In this document: positions 31,554 through 40,343 of the stretch, piece by piece | Layout: every line of letters begins with the position of its first letter | How positions within the stretch are numbered: the stretch's first letter is position 1 | Assembly (NCBI RefSeq): GCF_014189505.1 | Contig: NZ_CP050301.1 | Coordinates: 689,501 to 753,500, forward strand | DNA: 64,000 nt | Direction: 5' to 3' | Source: Phyllobacterium sp. 628 | GTDB taxonomy: Bacteria; Pseudomonadota; Alphaproteobacteria; Rhizobiales; Rhizobiaceae | Position numbers and translations under genes: made by a program | Notes under the pieces: generated by a model | What the model saw: only the letters and a program-made list of their open reading frames with translations | Told to the model about the DNA's origin: nothing | Database searches by the model: none

Positions 31554-32117
31554 TTAGAGAACAACGACAGGGGTTCCCAGCGGCACGCGGTCGTAAAGAT
31601 CGATCACGTGTTCATTGATCATGCGGATACAGCCATTGGATACGGCGCGGCCGATGGACCATGGTTCGGTCGTCCCATGGATGCGATAATAGGTGTCACG
31701 GCCGTTGCGGTAGAGATAAAGCGCCCGGGCGCCGAGCGGATTGCCTTTGCCGCCCGCAACACCGTCGGCGTAACGCGCATATTTTTCCGGCTGGCGTTTG
31801 ATCATGTTATCGGTCGGCTGCCAGCGCGGCCATTCCGCCTTGCGTCCCACATGCGCCTGCCCGGAGAAAGCCCGGCCGGCACGCCCTACGCCGATGCCAT
31901 AACGCAGGGCGTAGTAATCATCTTCAATCAGGTAGAGAAAGCGGTTGCGCGGGTCGATGACCACGGTTCCGTATTCATAATCTGACGGGAATTCGACGGT
32001 TTGCGGCAGATATTCCGGGTTGATGACGAAAGGCGTTTTTTTGGATGCCGCCAAGGCGGCCTCCGGCAAGGCAATGGCTGCAACGAGCCCTGTGATAACG
32101 CTTCGGCGTGTCAGCAT
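31554..32117 (-). CDS. L,D-transpeptidase (YkuD domain) with twin-arginine signal
   Basis: 187-residue periplasmic peptidoglycan cross-linking enzyme. It starts at MLTRRSVITGLVAAI, preceded by GGGGAT; the TRRSV pattern before a hydrophobic stretch and AALAAS resembles a Tat signal. The catalytic YkuD motif is present: YRIHGTTEPWSIGRAVSNGCIRM with active-site His and Cys. It could form 3-3 cross-links or attach outer-membrane proteins to peptidoglycan. A longer frame reaches 32159. Convergent with the ferredoxin gene, only 12 bases apart. Confidence 0.9.
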   Translation of the reverse strand: MLTRRSVITGLVAAIALPEAALAASKKTPFVINPEYLPQTVEFPSDYEYGTVVIDPRNRFLYLIEDDYYALRYGIGVGRAGRAFSGQAHVGRKAEWPRWQPTDNMIKRQPEKYARYADGVAGGKGNPLGARALYLYRNGRDTYYRIHGTTEPWSIGRAVSNGCIRMINEHVIDLYDRVPLGTPVVVL

Positions 32118-32272
32118 GTCGATCCCCGATATTCCTGCCCGTCGTTTCCGGGCCATCATCGCAGGAGAATTATGCGCTACAATTACTGATTGAAGGTTTA
32201 CGAGGACTCACCTTTTCGTGATGAAACAAGGGGATAGGTTCGGCAGAAGCAGCCGCCGAACCTTGAACCGGC

Positions 32273-33211
32273 TTAGGGCAGGCGAGCAACACGCTCGGTC
32301 AACAGATCAAAGAAGCCGTCATCATTCACATCGCGAATGTAGAACGCGTTTTTCGGCCGGTCTGTCACGCCCCACCAGTCGACCACGGTCATCCCAAGTG
32401 TGAGTTCTGACGCCGTATCCACGGTGACATTGCACTGTCTGCCGCCGTAAAGCTCCGGCTTCAGGAGATAAGCGATGACGTTCGGGTCATGCAGCGGACC
32501 GCCGTCACTGCCATATTTCTCCTCGTCGAACCGTTCGAAAAATTCCAGCAGGGCAGCAGAGGCCAGGCCTGATTTTGTACCCATGGCGCGAAAGCGCTCA
32601 ACCCGCTTGGCGGTGGTCAGCGCCTTGTGCGTCACATCCAGCGGCAGCATGACCACATGGACGCCCGAATCCAGCACGATCTGTGCTGCCTGCGGGTCGA
32701 CATAGATGTTGAATTCGGCTGTCGGTGTAACATTGCCGCCCTCGAAGAAGCCGCCACCCATCAGCACGATCTCGCGGATACGCGTTGCAATCTCAGGTGC
32801 GCGGATCAGCGCCTGCGCGATGTTGGTCAACGGCCCGAGCGGGCAAAGCGTTACGCTGCCGCTTTCTTCCTTCAGCAAGGTTTCGATGATGAAGTCAACC
32901 GCATGCTGCTTTTGCAGCGGCATACTTGGTTCAGGCAGATCAGGGCCGTCGAGCCCGGTCTTGCCATGCACATATTCGGCAGTGACGAGCGCACGCATCA
33001 GCGGCCGGTCGGCCCCGGCAAAGACTTTCACATCAGTGCGTCCAGCCAGTTCACAGATCTTGCGGGCATTGGTTTGCGTCAATTTCAGCGGCACATTGCC
33101 GGCAACGGCGGTTATTCCGAGCACATCCAGTTCCGGGCTTGCCAGCGCCAGAAGGATTGCCAGAGCATCATCCTGCCCCGGATCGGTGTCGATTATGATT
33201 TTACGCGTCAT
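32273..33211 (-). CDS. Inosine-uridine-preferring nucleoside hydrolase
   Basis: 312-residue N-ribohydrolase that splits nucleosides into base and ribose. The Ca2+-binding aspartate cluster DTDPGQDDALAI is at the N-terminus. FNIYVDPQAAQIVLDSG and HDPNVIAYLL (with the catalytic/Ca ligand residues) are further on. The base preference is not readable. Its product uracil would feed the pyrimidine regulon 8 kb away, though it is not part of that operon and has no RutR box visible. It is divergent from ibpA. Confidence 0.92.
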   Translation of the reverse strand: MTRKIIIDTDPGQDDALAILLALASPELDVLGITAVAGNVPLKLTQTNARKICELAGRTDVKVFAGADRPLMRALVTAEYVHGKTGLDGPDLPEPSMPLQKQHAVDFIIETLLKEESGSVTLCPLGPLTNIAQALIRAPEIATRIREIVLMGGGFFEGGNVTPTAEFNIYVDPQAAQIVLDSGVHVVMLPLDVTHKALTTAKRVERFRAMGTKSGLASAALLEFFERFDEEKYGSDGGPLHDPNVIAYLLKPELYGGRQCNVTVDTASELTLGMTVVDWWGVTDRPKNAFYIRDVNDDGFFDLLTERVARLP

Positions 33212-33227
33212 CTCTTGCTTTCATTCT

Positions 33228-33256
33228 CTTGAAGTCTGCATCCGGATCGACCATAT
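33228..33256 (+). promoter_or_regulatory. RpoH (sigma-32)-type promoter of ibpA
   Basis: CTTGAA (33228-33233), a 17-base spacer, and CCATAT (33251-33256), 67 bases before the ibpA start. Both hexamers and the spacing agree with alphaproteobacterial heat-shock promoters, and the downstream gene is a small heat-shock protein. Confidence 0.7.
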
Positions 33257-33323
33257 CAAAGGACAGAAGGGAAATGCCATCTCCGGGTTTCTCTTTTAGG
33301 TCGCTTTTCTGAGGACTGCACAG

Positions 33324-33746
33324 ATGACACGAATGACACCGTTTTCAAGCCCTTTGCTGCTTGGTTTCGACACGATGGAAAAGACGCTGGAGCGTATTGC
33401 CAAATCTGGCGATGGCTACCCGCCTTACAATATCGAACGTATCCATGGCGATAACGGCCGTGAACAGCTTCGTATAACCCTCGCAGTCGCTGGGTTTTCC
33501 AATGACGATCTCGAAGTGACCACCGAAGACAACCAGTTGGTCATTCGCGGCAGGCAGGCCGATGAAAGCGAACGGGAATATTTGCATCGTGGCATCGCAG
33601 CGCGCCAGTTCCAGCGCATATTTGTTCTTGCGGATGGAATGCGCGTCGGCGCTGCCACGTTGAAGAATGGGCTTCTGTCGATCGACCTCGACCGGCCGGA
33701 ACCCGAACGATTGGTCAAACGCATCAACATTGCGGTACAGGACTAG
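33324..33746 (+). CDS. ibpA: Small heat-shock protein, Hsp20/IbpA class A
   Basis: 140-residue alpha-crystallin-domain chaperone that holds unfolding proteins. The N-terminal LLGFDTMEKTLERI and YPPYNIERI are IbpA-like. The alpha-crystallin domain spans about residues 35-130, with LRITLAVAGFSNDDLEV, LVIRGRQADESEREYLHRGIA and the AATLKNGLLSIDL signature. The C-terminal IxI-type motif is represented by RINIAV. It is transcribed from an RpoH-like promoter and followed by hairpins and a DUF1150 gene. Confidence 0.95.
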   Translation: MTRMTPFSSPLLLGFDTMEKTLERIAKSGDGYPPYNIERIHGDNGREQLRITLAVAGFSNDDLEVTTEDNQLVIRGRQADESEREYLHRGIAARQFQRIFVLADGMRVGAATLKNGLLSIDLDRPEPERLVKRINIAVQD

Positions 33747-33792
33747 CGCATAACCGCAAAAATCATCTTCGATTTTTGGAAAGGATTATGCG
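33747..33792. repeat. Inverted repeat 1 in the ibpA-DUF1150 gap
   Basis: CGCATAA (33747-33753) pairs with TTATGCG (33786-33792); an inner stem AAAAATC (33758-33764) pairs with GATTTTT (33771-33777) around a six-base loop. The layout resembles short palindromes scattered in rhizobial intergenic regions. No T-tract follows, so it may stabilise the ibpA message or mark an mRNA processing site rather than terminate. Confidence 0.6.
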
Positions 33793-33803
33793 CCAACAAA
33801 GGG

Positions 33804-33847
33804 CTACTGCGTCCTTTATGCGTCCATGGGGACGCATGGCGCAGTAG
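33804..33847. repeat. Inverted repeat 2 in the ibpA-DUF1150 gap
   Basis: CTACTGCG (33804-33811) pairs with CGCAGTAG (33840-33847), and ATGCGTCC (33818-33825) pairs with GGACGCAT (33830-33837) around a four-base loop. Sixteen base pairs are split by an asymmetric internal loop. There is no U-tract. It lies 11 bases after the first hairpin. Confidence 0.65.
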
Positions 33848-33899
33848 TAGCTCTAACTGGACAGGGCCTAGGATGGACTGTCCGACTATGGAGGCTGAT

Positions 33900-34157
33900 A
33901 TGCAAAACGCTGTTTCAAAGAATTTCTTGAGCGAGCTCGAATTCTCGCGTCTTGGCGCCGGACAGGTTGCCTATATGCGCAAAGTAAAGACCGACGATCT
34001 CGCCACCAGCTTTCCGGCTTTGCCGCCAATGACACCGGGCGTTGAGCTCTGGGCGCTGTTTGCTGCCAATGGCGATCCGATCGTGCTTTCCGATGAACGC
34101 GACAACATCCTTGTCGGTGCCCAGGAGCATGAACTGCGCACGGTCATGCTGCAGTAA
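33900..34157 (+). CDS. DUF1150 protein
   Basis: 85-residue protein. The ATG at MQNAVSKNFL is chosen because GGAGG lies seven bases before it, although two upstream in-frame ATGs (33873, 33888) exist. The family pattern is visible: LGAGQVAYMRKV, ELWALFAANGDPIVLSDERD and the terminal EHELRTVMLQ. DUF1150 genes usually follow Hsp20 genes in alphaproteobacteria, suggesting a linked but unknown function in the heat-shock response. Confidence 0.87.
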   Translation: MQNAVSKNFLSELEFSRLGAGQVAYMRKVKTDDLATSFPALPPMTPGVELWALFAANGDPIVLSDERDNILVGAQEHELRTVMLQ

Positions 34158-34184
34158 CAGTTTGATCGGTTGATCGTTGATTTC

Positions 34185-34219
34185 AAAAACCCCCGCTGGC
34201 TCGCCTGCGGGGTTTTGTT
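34185..34219 (+). terminator. Intrinsic terminator after DUF1150
   Basis: Stem AAAACCCCCGC / GCGGGGTTTT with one bulged C, followed by GTTT. It ends the ibpA-DUF1150 transcript 30-60 bases after the stop codon. Confidence 0.75.
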
Positions 34220-34236
34220 TGAGTGGCATGAATATT

Positions 34237-34360
34237 GTGCGTGGTTCGGCAAGCTCACCATGAGAAAGAGTGTTGGCTGCAAAGCCAATCGCAGATGCTG
34301 CAGAATATAGCTCCCTGCAATCCTCCATATCCCTCATGGTGAGCTTGTCGAACCACGCAC
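34237..34360. repeat. Palindromic repeat family A, copy 1
   Basis: About 124 bases bounded by near-perfect inverted arms: GTGCGTGGTTCGGCAAGC at the left and its complement at the right end (GCTTGTCGAACCACGCAC), with the middle CTCCCTGCAATCC shared with copies 2 and 3. The left arm carries substitutions relative to copy 2 (TCGGC for TCGAC, GAGAAAG for GAGGGA). It lies between the convergent DUF1150 and pncB genes. Confidence 0.88.
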
Positions 34361-34379
34361 ACTGCCAATACAGTTGACC

Positions 34380-35687
34380 CTAAACCTTGACCGCCTGCTC
34401 CACCCTGTCCTCGGCTCCAAACAACTCGAGATAGCGTTTGATCTCGGCCTTATCGCCAGTGGCCTTCTTGGGATTGTCCGAAAGCTTGACCGCCGGGCGA
34501 CCATTGGCCTCGCTGACCTTGCAGACCAGTGAAATCGCATTCAGCTGGTCGTTATATTGCGGTGCGCAATCCTCGAAATCATTGGTCAGGTTCGTGCCCC
34601 AGCCGAAACTCATCCGCACCTTGCGCTTGAAGTGATGATAGGTTTCCTCGATTGTCTCCACATCGAGGCCATCGGAGAACACCAGCAGTTTGCTGCGCGG
34701 GTCCTTGCCCTTGGCCCGCCACCACGCCAGGATTTTTTCGCCGCCTTCAATCGGCGGGGCACTGTCCGGGCGAAAGCCGGTCCAATCAGCCACCCAGTCC
34801 GGCGCATCACGCAGGAAAGCCGCTGTGCCAAATGCATCCGGCAGCACGATCAGAAGATTACCGCCATAGTACCGGTTCCAGTCCTGCAGCACCTTGTAGG
34901 GGGATTTGAGCAGTTCCTCTTTGGTCCGGCTTAACGCTGCCAGCACCATCGGCAGTTCGTGCGCATTGGTGCCCAGCGCTTCCAGATCATTGTCCATGGC
35001 CAGAAGCACATTGCTTGTACCGGTGAAAGCTTCGCCAATGCCTTCCTTCAGCGCCTCCACGCACCAGCGCTGCCATAGGAATGAATGGCGTCGGCGCGTG
35101 CCAAAATCAGAAATGCGGATATCGGGCAGGGCACGCAGGCGCTCGACCTTCGACCACATCTTGGCCTTGGCGCGGGCATAGAGCACGTCAAGCTCGAAGC
35201 GTCCCAGCTTCTTCATCGCAGCCCGCGAGCGCAGTTCATTGATGATGGTCAGCGCCGGAATTTCCCACATGGTGGTGTACATCCACGGACCGTAAAAATT
35301 CAGCTCGTACTGCCCGTCGCGCTTGATCAGCTCATATTCCGGCAGCTGGAAGTTTGTCAGCCATTCCAGAAAATCTGGTTCAAAAATCTGCTTCTTGCCG
35401 TAGAACGTGTTACCCCCGAGCCAGATCATTTCTTTCTTGGAAAAACGCACCGTGCGGGCATGGTCGAGCTGTTCGCGCAGCTCATCCTCGTCGATTTCGT
35501 CGCCAAGCCGCACGCGCGTGGTGCGATTGATTAGGGTGAAGGTTGCATCGACTTTCGGATAGACGCCCCAGATCATCTGCAGCATCAGTAATTTATAGAA
35601 ATCCGTATCCAGCAGGCTGCGGACAATGGGATCGAGTTTCCACGTATGATTGAACACGCGCCGTGCAATGTCGGTCTTCGTCGCCAT
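34380..35687 (-). CDS. pncB: Nicotinate phosphoribosyltransferase
   Basis: 435-residue enzyme of NAD salvage, converting nicotinate and PRPP to nicotinate mononucleotide. It starts at [12 protein letters not shown] with GGAGAG upstream. Motifs: [20 protein letters not shown] at the N-terminus, [41 protein letters not shown], and SDGLDVETI followed by [10 protein letters not shown] in the phosphate-binding region. A frame reaching 35783 adds no conserved residues. It stands alone, convergent with DUF1150 across the repeat A1. Confidence 0.97.
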   Translation of the reverse strand: MATKTDIARRVFNHTWKLDPIVRSLLDTDFYKLLMLQMIWGVYPKVDATFTLINRTTRVRLGDEIDEDELREQLDHARTVRFSKKEMIWLGGNTFYGKKQIFEPDFLEWLTNFQLPEYELIKRDGQYELNFYGPWMYTTMWEIPALTIINELRSRAAMKKLGRFELDVLYARAKAKMWSKVERLRALPDIRISDFGTRRRHSFLWQRWCVEALKEGIGEAFTGTSNVLLAMDNDLEALGTNAHELPMVLAALSRTKEELLKSPYKVLQDWNRYYGGNLLIVLPDAFGTAAFLRDAPDWVADWTGFRPDSAPPIEGGEKILAWWRAKGKDPRSKLLVFSDGLDVETIEETYHHFKRKVRMSFGWGTNLTNDFEDCAPQYNDQLNAISLVCKVSEANGRPAVKLSDNPKKATGDKAEIKRYLELFGAEDRVEQAVKV

Positions 35688-35964
35688 TGAATGCTCTCCT
35701 CGAGAATTTCCGCCCGCCATGTTGCACGGCGCAAACAGGTCATCAAGCAGAACCAGCCGTAACCGGCTAAATTCAGCAGGCAAACAAGGAATGCGCTTCC
35801 ATTAAATCTTTGTAACCTCACGGTTTTGTCATTAACGGCGACATCAAAGCGCTTTATTCTTCGTCCTAAACAAGCCCAAGCGCCGGGATGTGCTTTGGGA
35901 TATAATCATAAATCTGGCGGTGCTGGCTCTGCTTCAGGCGGAACCGGTCTTTTTGGAGTGGTGT

Positions 35965-37134
35965 ATGAAAGTCTGGAAACAACTCATATTGGTTGTGGCG
36001 ATCCTCGCCGTTGCTGGCGCAGGATGGCTATACTTTGTTCCAGGCTCATCCGACTTTCTGAAAAAAGCAGGCGTTGGCAAGAACGCGGCGACCACGGCAA
36101 ACCCCGCTGCTCCCGCCGGACAGGGCCGCAATGGTCAGTCCGTGCCCATCGTTGTCGTGCGCGCCGCCGAGCAGGCCAAGATCAACGACAAGTTTTCCGC
36201 GATCGGCACCGGCAAGGCAAAAAGCTCGGTTTCCGTTACGCCTTTTGCTGCCGGCCGCATGAACGAAATTCTTGTCACGTCGGGTACAAAGGTTGAAGCC
36301 GGTGATGTGATCGCCAGACTGGATGCCGAAGCTGAAACCATCGCCGCCGATAAGGCGCGCACCATGCTGAAGGATGCGCAGAGCAAGTTGAAGCGGGCCG
36401 AAAATCTCAGCAGCACCAATACGGTTTCCGCCGTGCAGGTATCCGATGCGGGTCTGGCGGTCGATAATGCCGGACTTGATGTGCGTGAAGCGGAATTGGC
36501 GCTGGACCGCCGTGCCATCAAAGCGCCGATCGGCGGCATTGTCGGTATTCTGCCGGTCAGTGCCGGTAATTATATCACCACGACCACCCAGATCGCGACC
36601 ATCGCTGACCGCAGCGACGTGCTGGTGGATTTCTGGATTCCCGAACGTTTTGCTCCGTCCGTAAAAGTCGGTGCTGCCGTGACCGCCACCTCGGTGGCTC
36701 GTCCCGGCGAGACGTTCAAGGGGGCCATCAGCTCCATTGACAACCGGGTTGATCCGGACAGCCGTACCCTGCAGGTTCAGGCCAAGATCACCAATCCGAA
36801 TGATGCCCTGCGTGAAGGCATGGCTTTTCAGGTTGCCATGGGCTTTGCCGGTGAGACCTATCCGACGGTTGACCCGCTTGCCATCCAGTGGGGCACGGAC
36901 GGCGCTTATGTCTGGAAGATTACGGACAACAAGGCGCAGCGCGTTCCCGTCCGCATCATGCAGCGCAACACAGCCTATGTTCTGGTCAATGCCGAGATAC
37001 AGCCAGGCGATCTCATTGTCGCCGAAGGCGTGCAGGCCGTTCGCCAGGGTGGCACTGTCCAGATCAAGGGCCAGCCAGCCAGCCAGAGTGATTCCGGTGC
37101 GAAGCCCACAGCTTCCGTCGGCGAACAGGGCTGA
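35965..37134 (+). CDS. RND efflux periplasmic adaptor (membrane fusion) protein
   Basis: 389-residue periplasmic adaptor linking an RND pump to an outer-membrane channel. From the ATG after TTTTGGAG it has an N-terminal membrane anchor (QLILVVAILAVAGAGWLYF), a Pro/Ala linker, a lipoyl-like domain with SVTPFAAGRMNEILVTSGTKVEAGDVIARLD, a short alpha-hairpin of about 60 residues (DKARTMLKDAQSKLKRAENL), and beta-barrel parts (RAIKAPIGGIVGILPVSAG, DSRTLQVQAKI). The substrate cannot be read. The permease gene starts eight bases after it. Confidence 0.94.
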   Translation: MKVWKQLILVVAILAVAGAGWLYFVPGSSDFLKKAGVGKNAATTANPAAPAGQGRNGQSVPIVVVRAAEQAKINDKFSAIGTGKAKSSVSVTPFAAGRMNEILVTSGTKVEAGDVIARLDAEAETIAADKARTMLKDAQSKLKRAENLSSTNTVSAVQVSDAGLAVDNAGLDVREAELALDRRAIKAPIGGIVGILPVSAGNYITTTTQIATIADRSDVLVDFWIPERFAPSVKVGAAVTATSVARPGETFKGAISSIDNRVDPDSRTLQVQAKITNPNDALREGMAFQVAMGFAGETYPTVDPLAIQWGTDGAYVWKITDNKAQRVPVRIMQRNTAYVLVNAEIQPGDLIVAEGVQAVRQGGTVQIKGQPASQSDSGAKPTASVGEQG

Positions 37135-37142
37135 GGTGCGGC

Positions 37143-40100
37143 GTGAGCAATTCGCAGGGACAGTCCAACGCCAATTTCACCGCCCTCTTCATCCGCCGTC
37201 CGGTTTTGGCGCTGGTTCTCAACGCTCTCATCGTTCTGGCCGGTCTTGCCGCCTTCTATGGCGTCGATGTGCGCGAGCTGCCGGATGTTGACCGGCCCGT
37301 CGTAACAGTCACAACGACGTTCGTGGCCGCCGCTGCCGAAACGGTTGACCGGGAGCTGACCGCCGCCATCGAAGGCGCAGTGTCGCGTGTCTCGGGCGTC
37401 AAATCCATTTCCTCCAGTTCATCCTTCGGCACCAGCCGGGTCACGGTGGAATTCAACGACGGTGTTGATTTGAATGTGGCTGCTGCCGATATGCGCGACG
37501 CCATCAGCCGCATCACCAACACGCTGCCGGAGCAGGCGGACCCGCCGCAGATCGTCAAAGCCGACGCCAATGCGGATGCCGTCATGCGCCTTGCCGTGAC
37601 GTCAGACACCATGGCCGTCGAGGATATGACTGTGCTGGTCGAGGACCAGATTCAGGATGTCCTGGCCTCCGTACCCGGTGTTGCCGACGTGCAGATCAAC
37701 GGCAATCGCAGCAAGATTTTCCGCATTGATATCGATCAGGGCAAACTTGCAAGTCTTGGACTGACCGTTGCCAATGTCCGCACTGCACTCAACACCATGG
37801 CGTTCGATACACCGGCGGGCCAGATCAACAGCAATGCCCAGAGCATCGTCGTCCGCGCTACGGCGCCGATTGTGACGCCTGAGGATTTCGAGAACATCAT
37901 CATCAGCGGCAGGACCAAGATCCGCGATATCGCCACGGTGACGCTGGGTCCGGACATCGGCACCTCGTCATTGCGCGCCAATGGCAAGACCGGTATCGGT
38001 CTTGGTATCATCCGCCAGGCACAGTCCAATACACTCGATATTTCCAAGGGCGTCCGCGCAGCCGTTGGACAGTTGCAAAAAACCCTGCCGCAAGGCGTCG
38101 ATATTCGCGTTACCAGTGATGATGCGGATTTCATCAACGGTGCCGTTCACGAGGTCGAAATTGCGCTGGGCGCTTCCGTCTTCATCATCATCCTGATCAT
38201 CTATCTGTTCCTCTGGGATATCCGCGCTACGCTGATTCCGGCTGTGAGTATGCCGGTGGCATTGATCGGGACGATTTCCGCCGTTTATCTCGCTGGTTTT
38301 TCGATCAACATCCTGACGCTGCTGGCGCTCGTTCTGGCAACAGGCCTCGTGGTGGATGACGCTATCGTTGTGCTTGAAAACATTGTCCGGCGACGCAATC
38401 AGGGCATGGGTCCGCGTGCAGCTGCCGTGCTGGGCACGCAGGAAGTGTTCTTCGCGGTTATCGCAACCACGGTGACACTTGCCGCCGTTTTCGTGCCGCT
38501 CTCTTTCCTGCCCGGACAGACGGGCGGTCTCTTTCGCGAATTCGGCTTCGTGCTTGCCATCTGCGTTCTGCTCTCCGCCGTTGTGGCATTGACGCTGTGC
38601 CCGATGCTGGCCTCACGTCTCCTGTCGGCAAGCGAGGCCAAGCACGAGGATATCAATCACTCCCCCGGTCTTATCAAGCGGGTCGGCGGCTGGTTCCTCG
38701 GCGCTTACAGCCGCATGCTGCATGTCTGTCTCGCCGCGCCGTGGATTGTCGTGCTGGTATCGCTGCTGTTCGCCGGGGCGGCCTTTGGCGCCTTCTCCCT
38801 GCTCAAACAGGAACTGACGCCGACGGAAGACCGGGCGGCATCCTTCCTGCGCATCACGGCACCGCAGGGTGTCAGTCTTGAATATCTCAATGATCAGATG
38901 CGTCAGATCGAAACGCTGATCCAGCCCATGCGCGATTCCGGCGAAATCCAGAACACATTCTCCATTGCCGGTCAGGGCGGCAATACCAATCGCGGCTTTA
39001 TGGTCCTCAGTCTTGCCACGTGGAAGGAACGTCACCGCACCCAGCAGGAAATTCTGGCTGATGTGTCCAAGCGCGTGCGCAACATTCCGGGCATTCAGGT
39101 TTTCGCCGCCCAGCCCAACTCATTGGGTATTCGCGGTGCCGGCAATGGCCTGCAATTTGCCATCGTCGGAACAAGCTATGCGGAGCTTGGAAGTACGGCT
39201 GCCAAGATTGTCTCGGCGCTCGAGAAGGACAAGCGGTTTGACCGGCCGCGCCTGACCAACGAACCGACGCAGCCGCAGCTTTCCGTATCAATCGATCGCG
39301 AACGGGCTTCGGACCTTGGCATCGAGATCACGGGTCTGGCCGAAGCGCTGCAATCCGTCCTCGATGGTTACAAGATCGGTTCGGTCTATATCGAGGATCG
39401 CAGCTTTGACGTGAAGCTTGTCTCCACCACCAATCCGATCAATGATCCGACCGATCTTGAAAATGTTTTCATGCGCACCAGCGATGGACGTTTCGTGCCG
39501 ATGTCAACCATTGCCAAGCTGACAGAAGTGGCTGTGCCGCCAGCATTGACCCGCGAACAGCAAATGCGCTCGGTCGCAATCACCGCGGCCCTGAGCCCGG
39601 ATTTTGCGCTGGGTGATGCCTACAAGGTAGCACAGGAAATAGCAGCGCCGATGCTGCCGCCGGGTTACAGGCTCATCCCGCTGGCCGAAGCGGCGACATT
39701 GGGCGAAAACTCCGCCAGCATGTTTGTCACCTTCGGTTTCGCCATACTGATCATCCTGCTTGTGCTGGCCGCACAGTTCGAAAGCTTCATCAGCGCGGTC
39801 ATCGTCATGGCGACCGTTCCGCTCGGTCTGGCCTGCGCGGTCTTTGCCATGCTGCTCACCGGCACCAGCATGAACGTCTACAGCCAGATCGGATTGGTGC
39901 TGCTTGTCGGCATCATGGCCAAGAATGGCATTCTGATTGTCGAGTTTGCCAATCACCTGCGCGATCAGGGCCGCAATGTGCGCCAAGCCATCGAAGAGGC
40001 GTCCAACATTCGCCTGCGCCCGGTTGTAATGACCATGCTTTGCGCCATCCTTGGCGGCGTGCCGCTGGTTCTGGCCAGCGGTGCCGGTGCCGAGGCGCGT

Positions 40101-40280
40101 ATTGCCCTTGGCTGGGTCATTGTGGGCGGTTTGGGCCTTGCCACCGCCTCGACCCTGTTCCTGACCCCTGTCGCCTATCTCCTGCTCGCCGGGTTCTCCA
40201 AACCAAAGGCTGAAGAGGAAGCGCGACTGGAGCGTGAACTGCTTGAAGTGGTATCGCAGCCGCCTCTGCCTGCAGAGTAG
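37143..40280 (+). CDS. RND-family multidrug-type efflux permease
   Basis: 1045-residue inner-membrane proton-driven exporter, the expected length for HAE-1-type pumps. Twelve membrane helices lie in the usual 1+5+1+5 layout around two large periplasmic loops. Conserved stretches are IRRPVLALVLNALIVLAG, DVDRPVVTVTT, the helix-4 motif ATGLVVDDAIVVLENI with its paired acidic residues, and VLLVGIMAKNGILIVEFAN. GTG start. No outer-membrane channel or regulator gene is adjacent, so it probably uses a shared TolC-like partner. Confidence 0.96.
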   Translation: MSNSQGQSNANFTALFIRRPVLALVLNALIVLAGLAAFYGVDVRELPDVDRPVVTVTTTFVAAAAETVDRELTAAIEGAVSRVSGVKSISSSSSFGTSRVTVEFNDGVDLNVAAADMRDAISRITNTLPEQADPPQIVKADANADAVMRLAVTSDTMAVEDMTVLVEDQIQDVLASVPGVADVQINGNRSKIFRIDIDQGKLASLGLTVANVRTALNTMAFDTPAGQINSNAQSIVVRATAPIVTPEDFENIIISGRTKIRDIATVTLGPDIGTSSLRANGKTGIGLGIIRQAQSNTLDISKGVRAAVGQLQKTLPQGVDIRVTSDDADFINGAVHEVEIALGASVFIIILIIYLFLWDIRATLIPAVSMPVALIGTISAVYLAGFSINILTLLALVLATGLVVDDAIVVLENIVRRRNQGMGPRAAAVLGTQEVFFAVIATTVTLAAVFVPLSFLPGQTGGLFREFGFVLAICVLLSAVVALTLCPMLASRLLSASEAKHEDINHSPGLIKRVGGWFLGAYSRMLHVCLAAPWIVVLVSLLFAGAAFGAFSLLKQELTPTEDRAASFLRITAPQGVSLEYLNDQMRQIETLIQPMRDSGEIQNTFSIAGQGGNTNRGFMVLSLATWKERHRTQQEILADVSKRVRNIPGIQVFAAQPNSLGIRGAGNGLQFAIVGTSYAELGSTAAKIVSALEKDKRFDRPRLTNEPTQPQLSVSIDRERASDLGIEITGLAEALQSVLDGYKIGSVYIEDRSFDVKLVSTTNPINDPTDLENVFMRTSDGRFVPMSTIAKLTEVAVPPALTREQQMRSVAITAALSPDFALGDAYKVAQEIAAPMLPPGYRLIPLAEAATLGENSASMFVTFGFAILIILLVLAAQFESFISAVIVMATVPLGLACAVFAMLLTGTSMNVYSQIGLVLLVGIMAKNGILIVEFANHLRDQGRNVRQAIEEASNIRLRPVVMTMLCAILGGVPLVLASGAGAEARIALGWVIVGGLGLATASTLFLTPVAYLLLAGFSKPKAEEEARLERELLEVVSQPPLPAE

Positions 40281-40297
40281 ATCAGCGCTGAATACAG

Positions 40298-40325
40298 AAA
40301 AGGCGGGGATTGCTCCCCGCCTTTT
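40298..40325. terminator. Bidirectional terminator between the RND and pyrimidine operons
   Basis: Perfect 12-base stem AAAAGGCGGGGA / TCCCCGCCTTTT with a four-base loop and T/A tracts on both sides. It lies between the two convergent operons, 18 bases after the permease stop. Confidence 0.9.
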
Positions 40326-40343
40326 ATAATCATTCAGACGCTA

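Noticed and set aside
33257..33323. ROSE-type RNA thermometer in the ibpA leader
   Set aside because: The leader is short and I could not find the characteristic pairing of the Shine-Dalgarno region with a U-rich segment. An RpoH promoter explains heat control adequately.
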